From Rhodospirillaceae bacterium (GTDB lineage: Bacteria; Pseudomonadota; Alphaproteobacteria; Bin65), in contig JAPPLJ010000026.1 of the NCBI GenBank assembly GCA_028819475.1, forward strand, positions 55,453 through 119,452: a stretch of 64,000 nucleotides of DNA. Reading direction: 5' to 3'. The translations under genes were made by a program, and so were the position numbers. The stretch's first letter is position 1. Each line of letters begins with the position of its first letter. Below, piece by piece: positions 63,744 to 64,000 of this stretch. The notes beneath the pieces are model-generated. The model was not told the DNA's origin, made no database searches, and saw only the letters and a list, made by a program, of their open reading frames with translations.

Positions 63744-64000
63744 GATGGCGGGCAAAGCCCGGTCTGCTCATTTTCTTGTTTTGTTCTTGTATTCGCAGCT
63801 CATTTGCCTATTTCTGCGTCATGGCCCGGACGCCTCCCCGAGCCGCCGCCCGACCCCTCCCCTAGGCCCTCCCCCAGGGATTCCCCTGCGAAAAGCCGTG
63901 AGCCGGGCCGGTCTTTCAACTATATTCCTTTTTTTCGTTAATATTGGCTTTATTCCAATCGCGTAGTGGTCCTTCCCGGCCCCTTCCGGCTTACCACAGT

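Noticed and set aside
63744..64000. Possible gene start at the right edge
   Set aside because: AT-richer, with T-runs and no start and ribosome site pair that opens a convincing frame; left unannotated.

Overview
The window is a GC-rich, densely coded bacterial chromosome segment. The housekeeping backbone is a gpmI-envC-ctpA-rppH run, an atpHAGDC operon without F0 genes, priA, an FSA-type transaldolase, and DUF484-xerC. Together with many TRAP, Tct and Liv transporters, this suggests an alphaproteobacterium, probably Rhodospirillales-like. That placement is inferred from gene order, composition and protein families, not from a marker search.

Layout. 1-1839 (minus): partial acyl-CoA ligase and enoyl-CoA hydratase. 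1986-4903 (plus): a TRAP transporter (DctP, DctQ, DctM). 4917-5897: a 2-oxoglutarate/Fe(II)-type oxygenase. 6015-9744: a three-subunit molybdenum hydroxylase, whose large-subunit gene ends inside an antisense tRNA(CAU) gene. 10036-25893: the housekeeping block. 26049-27137: a two-domain AhpD-like gene read through an in-frame TGA. The codon sits where the second Cys of CxxC is expected and is followed by a SECIS-like hairpin, so this is a strong selenoprotein candidate. 27184-28062: a NYN-domain protein of different composition. 28239-31348: a coupled thiolase and feruloyl-CoA-synthetase-like pair. 31515-34550: a bifunctional penicillin-binding protein with an unusual polytopic N-terminus. 34719-37617: an MFS transporter, small proteins and a Sel1/SUMF1 protein. 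37652-41466: a Tct transporter operon with its GntR regulator. 41647-46970: assorted single genes, including a protease-like protein lacking its catalytic residues.

47039-63743 is an accessory catabolic region. A dipeptide-type ABC importer (minus) is divergent from a hydroquinone ring-cleavage operon (plus): two cupin dioxygenase subunits (HapC/HapD type), 4-hydroxymuconic semialdehyde dehydrogenase (HapE type) and maleylacetate reductase (HapF type). A complete Liv-type ABC importer, a Rieske ferredoxin and a PcaR-like IclR regulator follow on the same strand. The expected route is hydroquinone to 4-hydroxymuconic semialdehyde to maleylacetate to 3-oxoadipate. The hapC promoter has a good -35/-10 pair and two 15-bp palindromes resembling PcaR sites, so the IclR protein encoded downstream is the obvious candidate regulator.

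The region also holds two copies of a ~155-bp palindromic repeat inserted between genes of this cluster, a related element after xerC, and a chain of two 5-codon mini-ORFs between livF and livH. Long antisense ORFs, common in GC-rich DNA, were discarded. No CRISPR array, insertion sequence, rRNA or riboswitch was recognised.
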